A DNA stretch of 64,000 bases from Dermanyssus gallinae (taxonomy: Eukaryota > Arthropoda > Arachnida > Mesostigmata > Dermanyssidae): positions 49,250 through 113,249 of the forward strand of contig QVRM01001273.1 of NCBI GenBank assembly GCA_003439945.1, in the 5' to 3' direction. Numbering within the stretch: position 1 is the stretch's first letter; each line of letters opens with the position of its first letter. The notes beneath the pieces are model-generated. The model searched no databases. It saw only the letters and a program-made list of their open reading frames with translations, and was not told the DNA's origin. The translations under genes were made by a program, and so were the position numbers. Positions 22,000 to 34,166 of the stretch are shown one piece after another.

Positions 22000-23300
22000 G
22001 GCGGTGACACAGGATGGCGTGTACATCATTCGTCGTCGAGTCACTGGGTCCTTCCTGGGCGACTCGGGCTGCCTGTAGGAAAAATGTTTTTCTGGAAGAG
22101 CTTTGTAAAGAAGACGCCAACGTCGTTGTTGTCGTCGGTGGCGGCGTCGGCCGTGGACCGTCGGCCGTCGACGAATGATTTGAAGCGCGACCTGTCTCCC
22201 GCCAGAAGATCGTATTCTATGATGGCATCTGCCGGCAGTGGCAGTGCGACGCGCGTCGACGCGAACGACGAACAACGAGGGAGGGATGGAGAGAGGTAGG
22301 GAGAAGAGAGAGGATGGGAAAAAGACGAGCTACGTCGCTGCCGAGATCTCAAAGAGCAAACGGGTAACCAAGCGACAGTTACAGCGAAAAGCAGTTTGCC
22401 CCGCTGGTGCTAGGCCGACCTACTGAAGACCACGGCGACGACGAAGACATTGGCGACTGCAGCGGCAGCAGCAGCAGCAACACCGGCTTGCTATGCGGCC
22501 ATATCAACATTCGAAAGAACAAGATGGAGCTAGAAGCAAAAAGGAAAGTAGAAGAAAAAGGGGAAAAAAGGCCCCAAACGCGTTTCGTTGGCCGGCCCGG
22601 CAAGCAGGAGCAGGCGCAGCAGCAGCAACAGCAGCAGCGACGACGGCGGCGGCTACGACGATCTTTGTATTTGGTAAGAAGAGAGACATGATAGGGTGGG
22701 AGCTAGCTCGGAAAAGGAAGACAGGAGATATTCGGTGCGGGGTTCTTCTGTCGAGATTTCAGTACTCGCCCCGTCTTTCTCTCGTGTGTGCGCGCGCGTC
22801 CTCCACCTCTGTGTCGACAAACAGAGGTCGTCGTCGCCGTTGACAGAGGCCGCCGGTGTTGAGGCTGCCGACAGCAGTACCGGCGAGCCGAACACCCAAA
22901 GGGGAGGAATTCACTTAAACTCAAGATTCTTCCGAGTATCGCTGATGTTCTGAACGGTTCTTGTCGCTTTGTGTTTTCTACACAGAACTACTGCTGCTCG
23001 ACGACAACCCGTCGTTGTCGTCTACCCCACCTTATCCAGCCCTATACCCTTTTCTCGCGGTGGCGACAACAACTACCCGAGGTGTTGAAGCCGTCGGAAT
23101 GTGATAGTGCCCACTGGAATTTTGCTTCAAAACAGCTCTTGCGCCGACGGCTGGTCTGTAGTCTTTTTCTGTGCTACTCACTCGCTTGTCATCACTCTCT
23201 TCTCTCGTTGCGAATCTCGCTTCATCGCGAGGTTATGGTGCGTGCACCCATTTGACTAGCAGATAGACGGGGGGTGACTCATCATAACCTAACTTTCTTG
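22000..23300. other. GC-rich, CpG-bearing island, possible host 5' region
   Basis: The composition changes sharply from AT-rich flanks to GC-rich sequence with many CpG and GTCG/CGAC steps (for example 22130-22260) and several CAG/CAA-type stretches (22460-22480, 22617-22640). Both strands stay open over long spans because of composition. This is the one place in the window that looks like the 5' region of a host gene. No product recognised. Confidence 0.35.
22084..22295 (+). CDS. Candidate host first coding exon, product unknown
   Basis: The ATG at 22084 (context AAAATG) opens a frame beginning MFFWKSFVKKTPTSLL and continuing through a Ser/Arg-rich stretch. A sequence fitting a splice donor, GAG|GTAGGG, lies at 22293-22301, after 70 codons and two bases. 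I do not recognise the protein. The antisense frame is also open, so chance is a real alternative. Confidence 0.25.
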
Positions 23301-23424
23301 AGGCAGCCATACTGACTGCGCCAAAATCTGCTCGGGCAGCGCACGACACATACATATAGATACGTACACGCGTACATACACACGTGCGCTTAACGTGCAC
23401 AGATTCGCCACGAACGGATGTACG

Positions 23425-23446
23425 TATATATATATATATATATATA
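23425..23446. repeat. (TA)n microsatellite
   Basis: Short TA array. Confidence 0.9.
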
Positions 23447-23818
23447 GTGGTCATATCGTTTGTGGCAAGGCCACTTCGCAATATTAAACATAAAAGATGG
23501 TAGATGATCTATTTTCGTGGGCAAAAAAGCGCGCAGACTAGACATATTATAAGACGGAGGCTTGCCCTTGACGCAACCTTGAAGTAAAATTGATAGCATT
23601 CTATTAGGACAACCATACCATGCCTATTCGTATTTCGGCAAGTGTGAAGTGTTTGGTCTCGTTAGCAGGTACGTGTGTAGTATATATATCATGCATGACT
23701 TGTGCCAACCCCAGTGATGCCTTATGTCCTATAGATTCTTGGGTATATTTCTTGCGACATGTGTTTTGTGGATTGTATTTTTCTATATCTTATTTTTCAA
23801 GGCGTGTTTGTAGTAGGG

Positions 23819-23855
<37 letters not shown>
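23819..23855. repeat. (TA)n followed by a T-run
   Basis: About 11 TA units pass directly into a run of about 15 T. The same compound form occurs at 53642-53710. Confidence 0.92.
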
Positions 23856-24763
23856 AATGAAGGTATTAACGATTTCAAAGTACACGGCATCTAGAACACT
23901 GGGAAGTTTCGGGAATACTTGATGCTCCAGCAGTCTGCCGTCAGAGTTTTATCTGCCCCTTCCTATCTAAACGTACCACTGTAGAGTCATTCAGATAGGC
24001 AAAAACAAGACGAAGTTAAACCAGCCTAGGTGCGTCGAGACTCCGTTTGGCTGTTTCCGAAGTGCCCTCGAGTGTCAAAATGGCGTTGAAACAGTTCGTC
24101 GCTTGCTTCCACACCTCCGCCTACGTCATCGCCTAGTCGACGATCTACCTGATAGTAGAGAGCCCCCTCATAGCGGTGAAACCCTGAGAAAACCTAACGA
24201 ATCGACACCTGTTTTGCTTGTCACATGCGCACAAAAGAAAAATCAATCAAGTTATAACTCCTCTAAAAAGCAATTGCTTGGATGTACAGTCACAGCGGTA
24301 TCAGGTGCTACTGCCATTGCAGCATTAATTGGTGAGGCAGACCCACGTTAAATACCGTTGCTGATCTAGCTACAAACATGTACCATGATTTGGCGTGTTG
24401 CTTTTAGTTTCCACTAATTTCATTTTGTTTTCTCGATTAATTGCATAATGCACTTGATGATGGCAGCCTTTATCATAATTTACTCTAGCATTATACATTT
24501 TAAGATTCGACAGATAAATGGTGAGACCCAAATACTAGTTCTATGGTGACATTTGCATCAACTATCTTTCCTACAGATTCTCAGTTTTCATACGTCTTGT
24601 AAGGTTTTCTTCTGTACCGTTGTTCTTTCCTGTACAAAAAATTAATTGTGATAGGTAGAATTAAAATGTACAGAGATCGTGTTTTAGCATTGGCACGCAC
24701 TGCATTTACATTTCCACAGTATCTAGCATGTTTTAGCTTTTCCGTAGTCAGTCCGACTCCAGC

Positions 24764-24792
24764 AATAATAATAATAATAATAATAATAATAA
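24764..24792. repeat. (AAT)n microsatellite
   Basis: Nine or so AAT units. Confidence 0.92.
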
Positions 24793-24849
24793 CTACACAG
24801 GGCTAAAGCCCTATTTCGGTGGTGGACTATATCTCGAAGGTCCTTTAAA

Positions 24850-25346
24850 ATTCGTTAGTCTAAGGTATCTTTTTCAGAACATTTCAAGGCGAGAAGCCGC
24901 TTCGTGTATGTATTGTCGGCGCCGATGGTAGAGATGCTTCGGTTTAGGCTGCGTATGCCATTGACGGAGCCACGTTACCATTTCTTGGGAGAGTGGCGAC
25001 GCAAATTCACGGAAGCAGCGACGGAGTCTCGCTCGACGTCTTTAAGTCTCCTTCGTTGTGGGCCGGGGTGGCCTGCGATGACAGGCATGTATATACCAGG
25101 TACATCGTACACGGGTCCCATCACCTCGTATGCTCCCGTAGGGAGTTTCATGATGACTATATTACTCAGTGTATTTGTCGGTTCTGCTCGCAGCAATCCT
25201 CTAAGTACCACGCGGTTGATTGTCCGGCACTGCAACGAAGACCTTTACACTTCTTCTCTCGGTGGAACGGCAGGACAACAAGTATTTATGCTTAATAATA
25301 ACATGAACGATTTTGTACATACTCTATTTGAGTGAAATAAATATGA
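24850..25346 (+). pseudogene. LINE ORF2 C-terminal fragment and 3' tail
   Basis: Two overlapping open frames (24904-25335 and 24993-25295). The second ends in a Cys/His cluster, CRFC...KYHAVDCPAL (about 25180-25225), like the finger of the L-A family at 26720-26650 and 13300. The end GTACATACTCTATTTGAG then AATAAATATGATTGATT is nearly repeated at 28590-28622, which marks it as the family 3' end. Confidence 0.55.
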
Positions 25347-25369
25347 TTGATTTAGAGAACATTAACGGT

Positions 25370-25500
25370 TTCTTGCCAGTTCAGATTGGCTTTCGTAGGA
25401 ACCGGTCGACGTACCTAGCCATTGTACATACATCAAACTTAGTTGGGCGTCTTCTTAGCGGAAGCGTCGGAGTTTAATTGTTGTAACCATCTGTTCTTTA
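25370..25500 (+). pseudogene. LINE RT fragment (GFRRNRST motif)
   Basis: The translation LPVQIGFRRNRSTYLAIVH matches the RT motif Q-x-GFR-x-x-R-S-T-x-x-A-I. It directly follows the 3' tail of the previous fragment, so it comes from a separate insertion or a rearranged copy. Confidence 0.5.
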
Positions 25501-25519
25501 CCCAGATGTTTACCTACCG

Positions 25520-26590
25520 ATTTAGTTGAAAGCTTTATTCGAGAACACAAATAAGGCCAAGGCTAACATAGGAATTGATTCTAGCATTTTTACGCAGATC
25601 ATGTGGCGCTAAAATGTGATGCTTTATTGCACGTTTTTAACTCAAAAATGCATTGTTTACAAAATCCTGTTATTTCCTATACGATGTTATGACATCCTAT
25701 TACGCTGGCATTTCCATAGGATTCACGTAATTCAAAATAATACAATATGTGCTGTTTTCTCTAAACGGCGCCACATCAGCCATAGCCATAAATAAGTCCT
25801 AAATCTCTACGTTCGTGAAGCGGCCGCGCTTGCTTACAAAACCTCACACGATCTGGTACCAACAGGTCCCAAGACGTTTGCGAAGGGTTACGGTATTTGT
25901 TGTGCCGCATATCCAAAATAAACTGAGTTCCTACGCCCTATCTTATCGATTGCCGCAGATTTGGGCTACACTACCATGTAGTTTAAGATTTCTATTCTTA
26001 ATATACTTCCTTAGGTGATCGTAACATCAAATAATTTTATTTTCACTACCCTGTCCTTTCTTTCAAGTCGAAACGAAACACTAGGCTTCGTGGGCAAAAC
26101 TTCGTTAGTTGACCATGCCTTTGATGTTGTACGGAGTTTATTGTCACCTGATTATTTTTATTCGTACTATTCCTTGTCACCTGAGATTGATTTTTTATTC
26201 ACTTGACTGAAGTGTGGACACTTGCCATATACCAGGGGGCTACAGCTCGCCGGTTCGATCCCTGTTGTTGGTCGAATTTTCTTTGAGCGATGCTCATTAA
26301 GAATAGATGATAAACCAGCGGCCATGCTGCCACAAGGACTGTTGGGGAAATCCTAGATATCTTAACATGTCCGGCCCTCCCTGCATTAAAGATATACCTC
26401 AGGTTAAGTTTCAAGCCCGTAGGGAACAGAGGATAGTCTAGAATTAAAAACAACCTCCTTAAAAATGTTTTATATTTCTAGGGGGCTGCGGCTAATAATG
26501 GCCTACATTGCGCTCCCATGTTCGCCTTGCTCATGGGAGATATAAGAATAATCATACATCGGGATAACCTGTCCTACTCTTCCTCCTTCC
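25520..26590. other. Unassigned DNA with a B-box-like site
   Basis: GCCGGTTCGATCCCTG at about 26249-26264 matches an RNA polymerase III B box, but I see no A box before it. It may be a decayed SINE head. The rest shows nothing I can name. Confidence 0.35.
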
Positions 26591-27520
26591 TGCATATTAG
26601 TAGTAGTTTTATTAACCAAGGATTGGTTTACGAATGTACATCATAGATATCGCATTTCCAGAGTTGAGACAGCGGAATTGCTCTTTCACAACGCGGAAGG
26701 TGATATCGATCACACGGGCAGCCACAAAGTTTACATATGCACTCCGGCGAGATTTCATGAAACTTCTCGCGCGCACAGATCTTCAGATGGAAGCCGTGGA
26801 CGGCAAAATTGGTGATTAGATGCCGGTTTTCATAAGCAGACTCTCCACAAATCCGACGTCATTGCATTCGTTTCATAAAACAGCAAGTCGATGTTGGCCA
26901 CTTTGTTTTCTCAATCTAAGACGTGTTCTTCAAAAACCGTCGTCTTCGGCAGGTTATACATTCTCTGTAAGTCCTCAACGAATATCAACGACGATGCCAG
27001 TACACTAACCTATTCAGGCTAGTTCTGTGGACGTTCAATGCTCTCTTTAGAAATCAACTGGCTTTGAGTTGATCAAACGCCCGTAAGTTCGATCTCGTGA
27101 CATAAGGCCAAATCACCTGAACACCGTAAGATGCTGTGGGTGCAATCTTCAGGTTAAACAATTGAACAGCAACCTCCATCGACAGCCCGTATGGGTCCTT
27201 GACACTGTAAAAGGATTGTAGGCCTTTTCGAACTCGTTCTTCAACATGCCTGGAGAAACTTGTGCCACGTGAAGAAAACACGACCCAGGAAAAGTAGGGA
27301 ACGATTTCGATCATTTCTGTATCCAGTCAAAGCTCATCGCTTTTGGCTAGTCTTCCTTCACCTCGCAATTTCATCGCTTTAGTCTTGCTTGCATTGATCT
27401 TCAGTTTGTTCCGGTTTACATAGCGCTGTAGAGTTACAAGTGACTGCTGCGAGTGAAAGCGACTTCGCGAGAACAATACTAAATCATCGGCATACATAAG
27501 CGTTTCCACTTGTGAATGCC
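26590..27520 (-). mobile_element. LINE family L-A, 5'-truncated copy
   Basis: Minus-strand RT from the catalytic box to the end: LMYADDLVLFSRSRF (about 27497-27455), MKLRGEGRLAKS, a segment FSSRGTSFSRHVEERVRKGL (about 27275-27220), LFNLKIAPTASYG (about 27160-27120), then EDLQRMYNLPKTTVFEE (about 26970-26920) and a Cys/His finger (CICKLCGCPCDRYHLPRC, about 26735-26680), ending in an AATAAAACTACTACT tail. It has several frame breaks. The intact YADD and the finger help to define the family. Confidence 0.75.
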
Positions 27521-27788
27521 GACTATGTATTCACCTATGTATACTCCAAAACAGGCGACCTTACATTGCCATCACTTTTCCACTTTTCCGCTTACACGCT
27601 TTCTTTAGAATGGACCACGCCATCATATATGCATTGTTTGAAATAGAATTCCTTCCGTTATTTACCGCCATTCCCGATTCTCCAGCCTTCAAGAGAAGCC
27701 TTACTTGTTAACAAAATCAGTTTTTAAATTTTATTTACTTTACATGCAAATATTTGTTATTTGATTAAATAAATTACTATACACGTCA

Positions 27789-27859
<71 letters not shown>

Positions 27860-27860
27860 T
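27789..27860. repeat. (ATT)n microsatellite
   Basis: About 24 units, with one T-run interruption. Confidence 0.95.
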
Positions 27861-27869
27861 CCGATCAAG

Positions 27870-28585
27870 CCTCTGGGCAATCTTCTCAGTACAAAGGTGT
27901 ATACCTTCGAGCGTATTTGCAAGTACTCATGAATAAAGTTAATGACTCATTCAAAATGTCGTCTAACCTGTATCCTTTCCTAAATCCGCATTGCTATCCC
28001 CCAATTTTACTATTCGATTAAACCCTTTTTGTACTCAGCTCTTTAAAATTTGCATGAAAATACGATACGTAATTGATGTAGTAGTTATTACCCGCCTTTT
28101 TCAAATCATTGTTACGGGTGCCATTATGAACACAAAACCCCCTTTTACGTCTTACCGTTCTAAGCCTGTCTATCTGTTAGCGTCGACACCATCATTTGTG
28201 AAAGACCTTATAATGTCTTATGCCTTACCGAAGCCTTCGACAATCATCTTGCTGAATGAGAATATAACTTTGTGCATGTTAATTGACTTGTTTTCATAAG
28301 ACTGGTGCGATGACTACTAACTACTGGAATGGACCATGTTGTAAAAATGGGTACTTCGTTACCGGAATTACAATACGTTAATTCCATATGAAGTAATGCA
28401 CACAAACCGAGTTTCACAAAATAAAGACCGCGTGCAAATGCAAGCTATATGAAGAATTTTGTGATCCGTATCACCCCTAACAGTGTGCAAGGGCGAAACG
28501 GATGACAAAAACAATGTAGTGTAGCTGTAATACTATTGCGTATGAACCAAATGCTGGTTAAAAATCGAAATAAAAAAATAACATA
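27870..28585. other. Unassigned DNA
   Basis: A 102-codon open frame (27991-28299) shows no recognisable motif. Otherwise AT-rich. Confidence 0.5.
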
Positions 28586-28630
28586 AACCATCTTGTACAC
28601 ACTCTATGAGTGAAATAAATATGATTGATA
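28586..28630 (+). repeat. LINE 3' tail, second copy
   Basis: TTGTACACACTCTATGAG then TGAAATAAATATGATTGATA nearly repeats 25310-25350. The coding part upstream is not recognisable, so this is a severely truncated insertion. Confidence 0.5.
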
Positions 28631-28634
28631 GATA

Positions 28635-30720
28635 TCTATTAATACTCAGTTGAATAGTATTTCACGTTCATATCTTGACTAACTGTTGAATCTGCTGAAT
28701 GTTGTTGTTGATCTCGTCTAACTGTTGAATGTGAACGTTTATGTTTCCGAGACACATAGTTCTTGTATCCCTCCATTAAGGCCTGCTATATACCGCCGCC
28801 TTTAATAACGAAATGTGCAATTGTTTTCTTTTTTGGATGAATTACTGGGCGCCTTGTTTATTCTATAATTCGAATTATCCCGCTAAGCCCCTTAATATAA
28901 ACAACTATTAACTCTTTTGTTCTAACTCTTGCTACTTTCCCAAGTTACTATGCTTGGCTTAACAAATATACGCACTGCCTCAAATCCATTATTTTCTGTT
29001 CCTGTAATTCTATTCGTCCTATACCAATTGTAGCCCCGGTGAAACTTCTGCGTCACAGAAATGTGGCTCTGTTACTGTCATTATATCTACGCTTCTCTCT
29101 GGCTATAAGCCTATACAACACCTCCCATTTGCTCCCTTCTCCTACTACGCCGAATATTTAGCAGTACTATCCGCCCGAAAATACTATGCGGTGGCAATAC
29201 TATCCGTGCTCGTTTCCTATTTTCTACTTGCCCTCTCTGATGTTTCTCCTTTCTGGCGTCTGTTCAACATCTTTCGTGATACGCAATGTTTATAGCCACC
29301 CTCGGATCACACGCAACCCCCATCCAGTTCCGACATTTCCCGGCTGTGGGATCTTACATTCCGCGGCGTCGTACTCTGCTCAAATGTCTGCTGGTCTCCT
29401 TGTTGTTTCATTGTCTTCTGTAGCATGTTCCGTTTTCCCTTGTTGTCCCCCCAACCGTATGTTGTACTCGTTACTACTTTTCCCCGATCCAATGATTTGT
29501 TGTGTTCTTCCCCGTAGTATTCCTCCGTGTTCATGTAAACATTCCTCGACACCAAATAATTTCCTCACTGAACTAGTTCAATTGCAGTTCTATAGTGTAA
29601 CTGCTTTTGATCTAAAATTGTGGTGGAGATTTCCCTTTGCAGGCCCTGTATATACGCGGCTCTCTTTGCTTTCTGTGTCATCATTTTTACTCCGAGCCAA
29701 TCGCAGGCTCTCTGGCTAATTAAGCGCACCTCCATCTAAGCACCTACCATAGTACTTATTGTACGGATAAGTATAATAGACTGTATATACTACATTTGAT
29801 AAGGAACATATAATGTTATTGCAAAGCCTCAACAAGTTATAAAAGCTCTGTTTCTTAACTCATATCTTCCAATGGCAGTCATTAGGTGCGGTCGCGACTT
29901 GCTTGGTACCGCGAAAGCTGTATAAAAAATGCAGGAACTTGGGCCCCACAAGGGGCCGACAAATCGCACTGGATAACAGTGACAACAGGAAACACAACGC
30001 GTGCAAAGAAGACGCTAAATATATTGTGTGCTAAGGAACATTTACAACACTTTGGAGGCTCGCGATTCGAAAGTCGGCTACAACCCAGCTCGATTGTTTA
30101 CAAGTTGAGTTGTCTATAACAAGACCTGCAATATCAGCTGCTTGGTGACGCCGCTGTCTAATGATGTCCAGTGAGCGCTGTGTATACAGTTCCGCGTTAG
30201 CAGTGGTGTATATATATGTGCGCACGTACTTACACTCTATATATTAACGTGCCTGTATATAAAACCTGTGGACATTTGTAAGGTGCGCACCAGGCGGACA
30301 TAAGTAACAGATAACAAAGTGTGGAGCACCGCTGACAATCTTCAGCAATATTTATGTGTGTATATATTTTTTTTTATATATATTTATTCAGGGTCCCCTA
30401 GAATTTGTCCAACAAACTTTGGGATCCAGTACAACTTGCCAAACAAATCATTTTTTTCCAATGGAACAAGCGGCAAGGAAATGTCTTCTAAAAATAAGTA
30501 ATTGAGCGCGAAAGCCAAATATCAGAATTGTAAAGAATTTCATTTATTGATAATTGATTTTAATACAACAGTTGTTTTGCTTTAAGCTAACGTAGAATGC
30601 AACAGATGCGAAATTGGTGAAGATATGTCAGGATAAAAAGCTGGATACTGCCACTTTTGGTAATTTCGCTCTCACTCTCACAGACATTCCCGCCTCCATG
30701 TTCCATTGAAAAAAATAACG
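28635..30720. other. Unassigned DNA
   Basis: A 177-codon plus-strand open frame (29186-29719) has a Ser/Cys/Pro-rich translation, and the minus strand is open over part of it; no domain is visible. The rest shows nothing I can name. Confidence 0.45.
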
Positions 30721-30736
30721 TTTTCGCCGAGTTGTA

Positions 30737-30916
30737 AAGTTTTCGGGCTGAGCCTTAGCCAAGATTTGACGTCCACGGAGCTGTTTTTCACAGATTGCTT
30801 CATACACGGACCCCCATAAATACAAATGTGCAACGGTGGGGCTCGAACCCGCGCACCTATGTGTCTCCTCCGGCTGCGAGGCGCAGATTTAACCCACCAC
30901 GACACCGGGCTTGACT
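30737..30916 (-). mobile_element. tRNA-derived SINE, copy 2, with near-perfect target duplication
   Basis: Body of 180 bp. Flanks are CGCCGAGTTGTA at 30725-30736 and CGCCGAATTGTA at 30917-30928, one mismatch. On the minus strand the B box is GGTTCGAGCC (30849-30840) and the head matches copy 1 (20311-20485), including CGGAGGAGACACATAGGTGC. The non-tRNA body also aligns, with about one change in five bases. Confidence 0.88.
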
Positions 30917-31214
30917 CGCCGAATTGTACTAAACCTTAAAGTATATATATATATATACATGATAACGACGATGGAACCCGGGTGTCGCGCACAGTACGTG
31001 GTGAAAACCGTGCACGGCAAACCTAGTCACCACATGACGGATATATCGGCTCGGCCCCTTTTATGTCTGGTTTTGAATTGCTCCGGTGTTGAAGAAATCC
31101 GCATCGATTTCAGCATACTTGCATTTTCACGTTTTAAGGACGTTGTCGTAATTGGAAGGTGCCAGCAGGCCGAAGCGTCGTCTTAGCTTCTCGAGGAATA
31201 GGGGGTGTCCGTGA

Positions 31215-33240
31215 GAAGATAAACAATACCGTTGCGGGCTGAACGATGGAGGCCCAAGACTCACTTGAGGTACGCTGCGTTTAGGTTCTTTAGCCGCTTA
31301 AGGTAGGCTGGGGTGAGATCATTCTTGATTATATTGTCACCGTAGGCGGGCATTGGAGCAGCCCCAAAGTGGAAAATTCACTAACGTAAAGTAGGTGGGA
31401 CCCGGCCAAACGGACTCTATCATTAGCAGCTAAACGCCCGCCTCTTTTTCTCCGCTTCTCTGGACTTCATGGCTTCGACGTTCGTCAGGTTTATGGTTAG
31501 TCTAAGCTCAGACGTGGCCGCGTGAAGTTTTGCTAGGGCTTGTTAAACCTAAAAGCGATTCTTTCCGTAAATGGCGAAATCATCTGCATACAACTCGGAT
31601 TTTCTTGCGTAGATTCTTAATAGAGACTGACAAAGGGTCAACGGGCTCAAGTTGTCACCTTGCGCAACGCCCGTAGTGTGAAGAGAAGAGGAGGGTTTGA
31701 ACATATCGTCATCTATTCTGTCTTTGTTGCTTTGCAGGATGGCCACTAATAGGTTTAGAACGGCCGGCGGGACACCAACTTCGGTCAGGGTTCGCAGAAT
31801 TGTGTATTTGGGTGCTGAGTCGAAAATGGCTTTAAAATCGACGAACGCAGCGTATATGGGTTGGGAATTTGCTTTACTCGTAGAACGATTTAGTCGGAAA
31901 CCGTGATGTTTAGTAGGAACAAGAGCTCTAGGAACCGATTTAGTAATCCTGGTGATCCGCGATAAGATCAACTTGTAGCATGTGCTATTATTTCGCCATA
32001 TCGCGCCAGGAAGTCAGCTGGGTTGTGTCAATTTTGCTTTTAGGGATGACGAGCAGCATAGCTTCGAGCCAATAAGACAGGATCACGCTAGCGCGTATGT
32101 ATTCGTTGAAAACACGTCCAGCATGGAGCCAAAATAGGTGCGCATTTTTAGATTCTTAATACTCACTTCATCGTGGCCCGCTGCTTTGTTGCACTTCAAA
32201 CCCTAAAATGCGAGGGTCACGTCTTCCACTTCGATGGTCGTTTTAAGACTTTGTCTTTCCCTGAAAGTGACCTCATTCTAGGCCGCATAGATCAAGCGGG
32301 GTTCTCCGGGTATGGAATCGCTGGCGCCAAACATTCCTGCAACATAGTAGATTAATTGCGGCGAGTTAAGTGGGCAGGCAGTGAGGCCACTATGATGTAG
32401 GCGCTCAGACTCTCAGCGAAGGGTTATTTCAGATTTCTCGAGATACATTCATCGTAGGTGTTCTTACATACAGTCTTGAGGTAGGCATTCAAGGGTGTTA
32501 TCGGAGGGTAAGCTCTTGCTAGGCGCCTCGCGGCGTTCTGAGTTCTTTTTGCCAAGCGATTAAGTCGATTGTACCACGGACGTGAGTTTGTTCTGCGGTG
32601 CACTGGGGTGACTAAGGACTTAACCATATTCACGAGATGTTAAGCGTGCTCTTCAATCTCAAGGGATACTCTTAGAGGTATAAAACGCCTTTCTACTTAC
32701 ATTGCAACTGAGATGTGCGACCTGATATTAACACTCTCTCTCAGCAAGTGATTAATTGCAGCGAATTTCATCTTGTTGACCTTCACGTTTGCTGCGAAAA
32801 CGTCAACTACAGAGCTTGTGATTGATAAAGGCCGGGTCAGTAGGCGGACCGACGATCCAGCATCTGAAGTTCACACATACAATGAACAAAACTGCGGCAG
32901 GCACTTTGCGTAAGCTGCGTAAAAACGTCTCCACTATAGTGAAGAAGCTTCTTTTCTGGTTAAATGTCCCAGCCTCTCAGCTCAAAGATCGACTTTTTCT
33001 TGGGTGAACGAACGTATGCTGCCACGATGCTTATACTCTGGTTGTGTAGAGCAGATGCATTATCCTTGGCGAGTGCCGTTCTCCTGCCTACGTTTCGCTG
33101 ATCTGTCGGTGGATTCAGAGGATGGTGGATTCTTCTGACCTGAGCACGGTCGTGCAGAGCAAACTCTGGACGCGTTAAGCTCATCTGAGCAAATGAAGTT
33201 TGGCTGCTTAAGTAGCGCTGATTTGAAGGCTGCAGTTTTG
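31215..33240 (-). mobile_element. LINE family L-A, long degenerate copy
   Basis: Minus-strand order: an endonuclease-like piece with SISIVAAYVRSP (about 33040-33005), the pre-RT segment 32424-32633 (RRTNSRPWYNRLNRLAKRT), the RT frame 31549-31971 with IYAAFVDFKAIFDSAP, GVAQGDNLSPLT and ELYADDFAIYG (catalytic YADD kept), and a C-terminal block FGAAPMPAYGDNIIKNDLTP (about 31370-31310). Frames are broken between these blocks. It is the most complete L-A copy in the window apart from the one at 13090-15560. Confidence 0.78.
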
Positions 33241-33298
33241 TTGTGGTGTGCAGGTTGCCATTTTTTCAGTCTTCACAACCAAGATTTAATTCTACTTG

Positions 33299-33970
33299 CT
33301 AGAATAGCAGCAGTTTTCCAGCGATTTCGCCTTTATAGCTATATTTGCCACTTGGTACGATTCTGCGCTGGGCGAATGTCATGGAAAACGCAGAGAAAAT
33401 GGACTTGTCCAAAGAGGCTTTTCTAGGCAGAACATCGTTGGCTGCTTTGCATTCCGCAGAGAATAGAGACACAGAAATCACATAAAGTTCGGATATTGGG
33501 TGATCACTCTTTACCCTTGCACCGAAAGCTTCAACAGCCGATGCGTACAATTTTTTCTCGAACTCCATACGTTTATGGTATCCAGCCTGAAGGAACATAG
33601 CTACTGGTCCATAAGCGAGATTAATTTTTTCTCTGCCACCTCAATAATGCACTGCACATCCATCCTCGGCGTTTAGCGTGCCCTTGTCGGTGTATTTTTT
33701 GGAGAAGAGATTCCTCAGTGCTGATCTAAAAGGCTTAACTATGCGGTCCCCCATTACCGACATTTTTTTTTTCAGACGTCGAGTTAGAGCTTGAGTAGAG
33801 CTCTGGCCGAAGTTAAGCGGTTCGGCATCTGACGCGGCCATAGGCACCAACATCAGTAATTCCTTTCCTTCCGACAATTCCTGGTACAGAACACACAAAC
33901 GGTGAAACAAAAATGACACACATCCCATTACTTCGTTGCTGAACGAGACGTATCCAAACAGTTCATAAAA
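33299..33970 (-). pseudogene. Candidate endogenous viral nucleoprotein-like gene, copy 2
   Basis: Two minus-strand open frames, 33641-33928 and 33299-33598, separated by a frame change near 33600. The upstream frame can be read back to about 33970 without a stop. Shared with copy 1 are FLQAGY..RMEFEKK, CKAAND and SGKYSYKG, in the same order. No zinc finger, RT or transposase motif is present, and the composition is rich in helix-forming residues. That fits a viral nucleocapsid protein better than a transposon protein, but I cannot name a virus family. It stops at 33299 next to the L-A element and ends about 200 bp from the R2-clade stop codon. Confidence 0.45.
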
Positions 33971-34166
33971 CGTTCAAGCGACGTTCAATGGCACACTCCA
34001 CATCGCACACTCGGCAGAGCTGCTTGTTGACGCGTTTACGATTGGGTCTAGCATGAAACACCCTTCTAGAAAATATTGTGATGATTTATTAATCATTTAC
34101 AATACGTTTGCACACTCGGCAGTGCTCGCCTTAATAAAAATGGTAATAAAAAGGTGTCACGTGAAG
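33970..34166 (-). other. Probable 3' UTR of the R2-clade element
   Basis: On the minus strand, downstream of the stop codon, there is an AATAAA signal (GATTAATAAATCATC, + strand about 34081-34095). The 13-mer GCACACTCGGCAG occurs on the + strand at about 34004-34016 and 34111-34123. The true 3' junction of the element could not be fixed. Confidence 0.4.

Noticed and set aside
29186..29719. 177-codon plus-strand open frame
   Set aside because: No domain, biased Ser/Cys/Pro content and partly open opposite strand; kept only as unassigned sequence.
34004..34123. Target duplication of the R2-clade element (two copies of GCACACTCGGCAG)
   Set aside because: Both copies lie on the same side of the element, so they cannot flank it.
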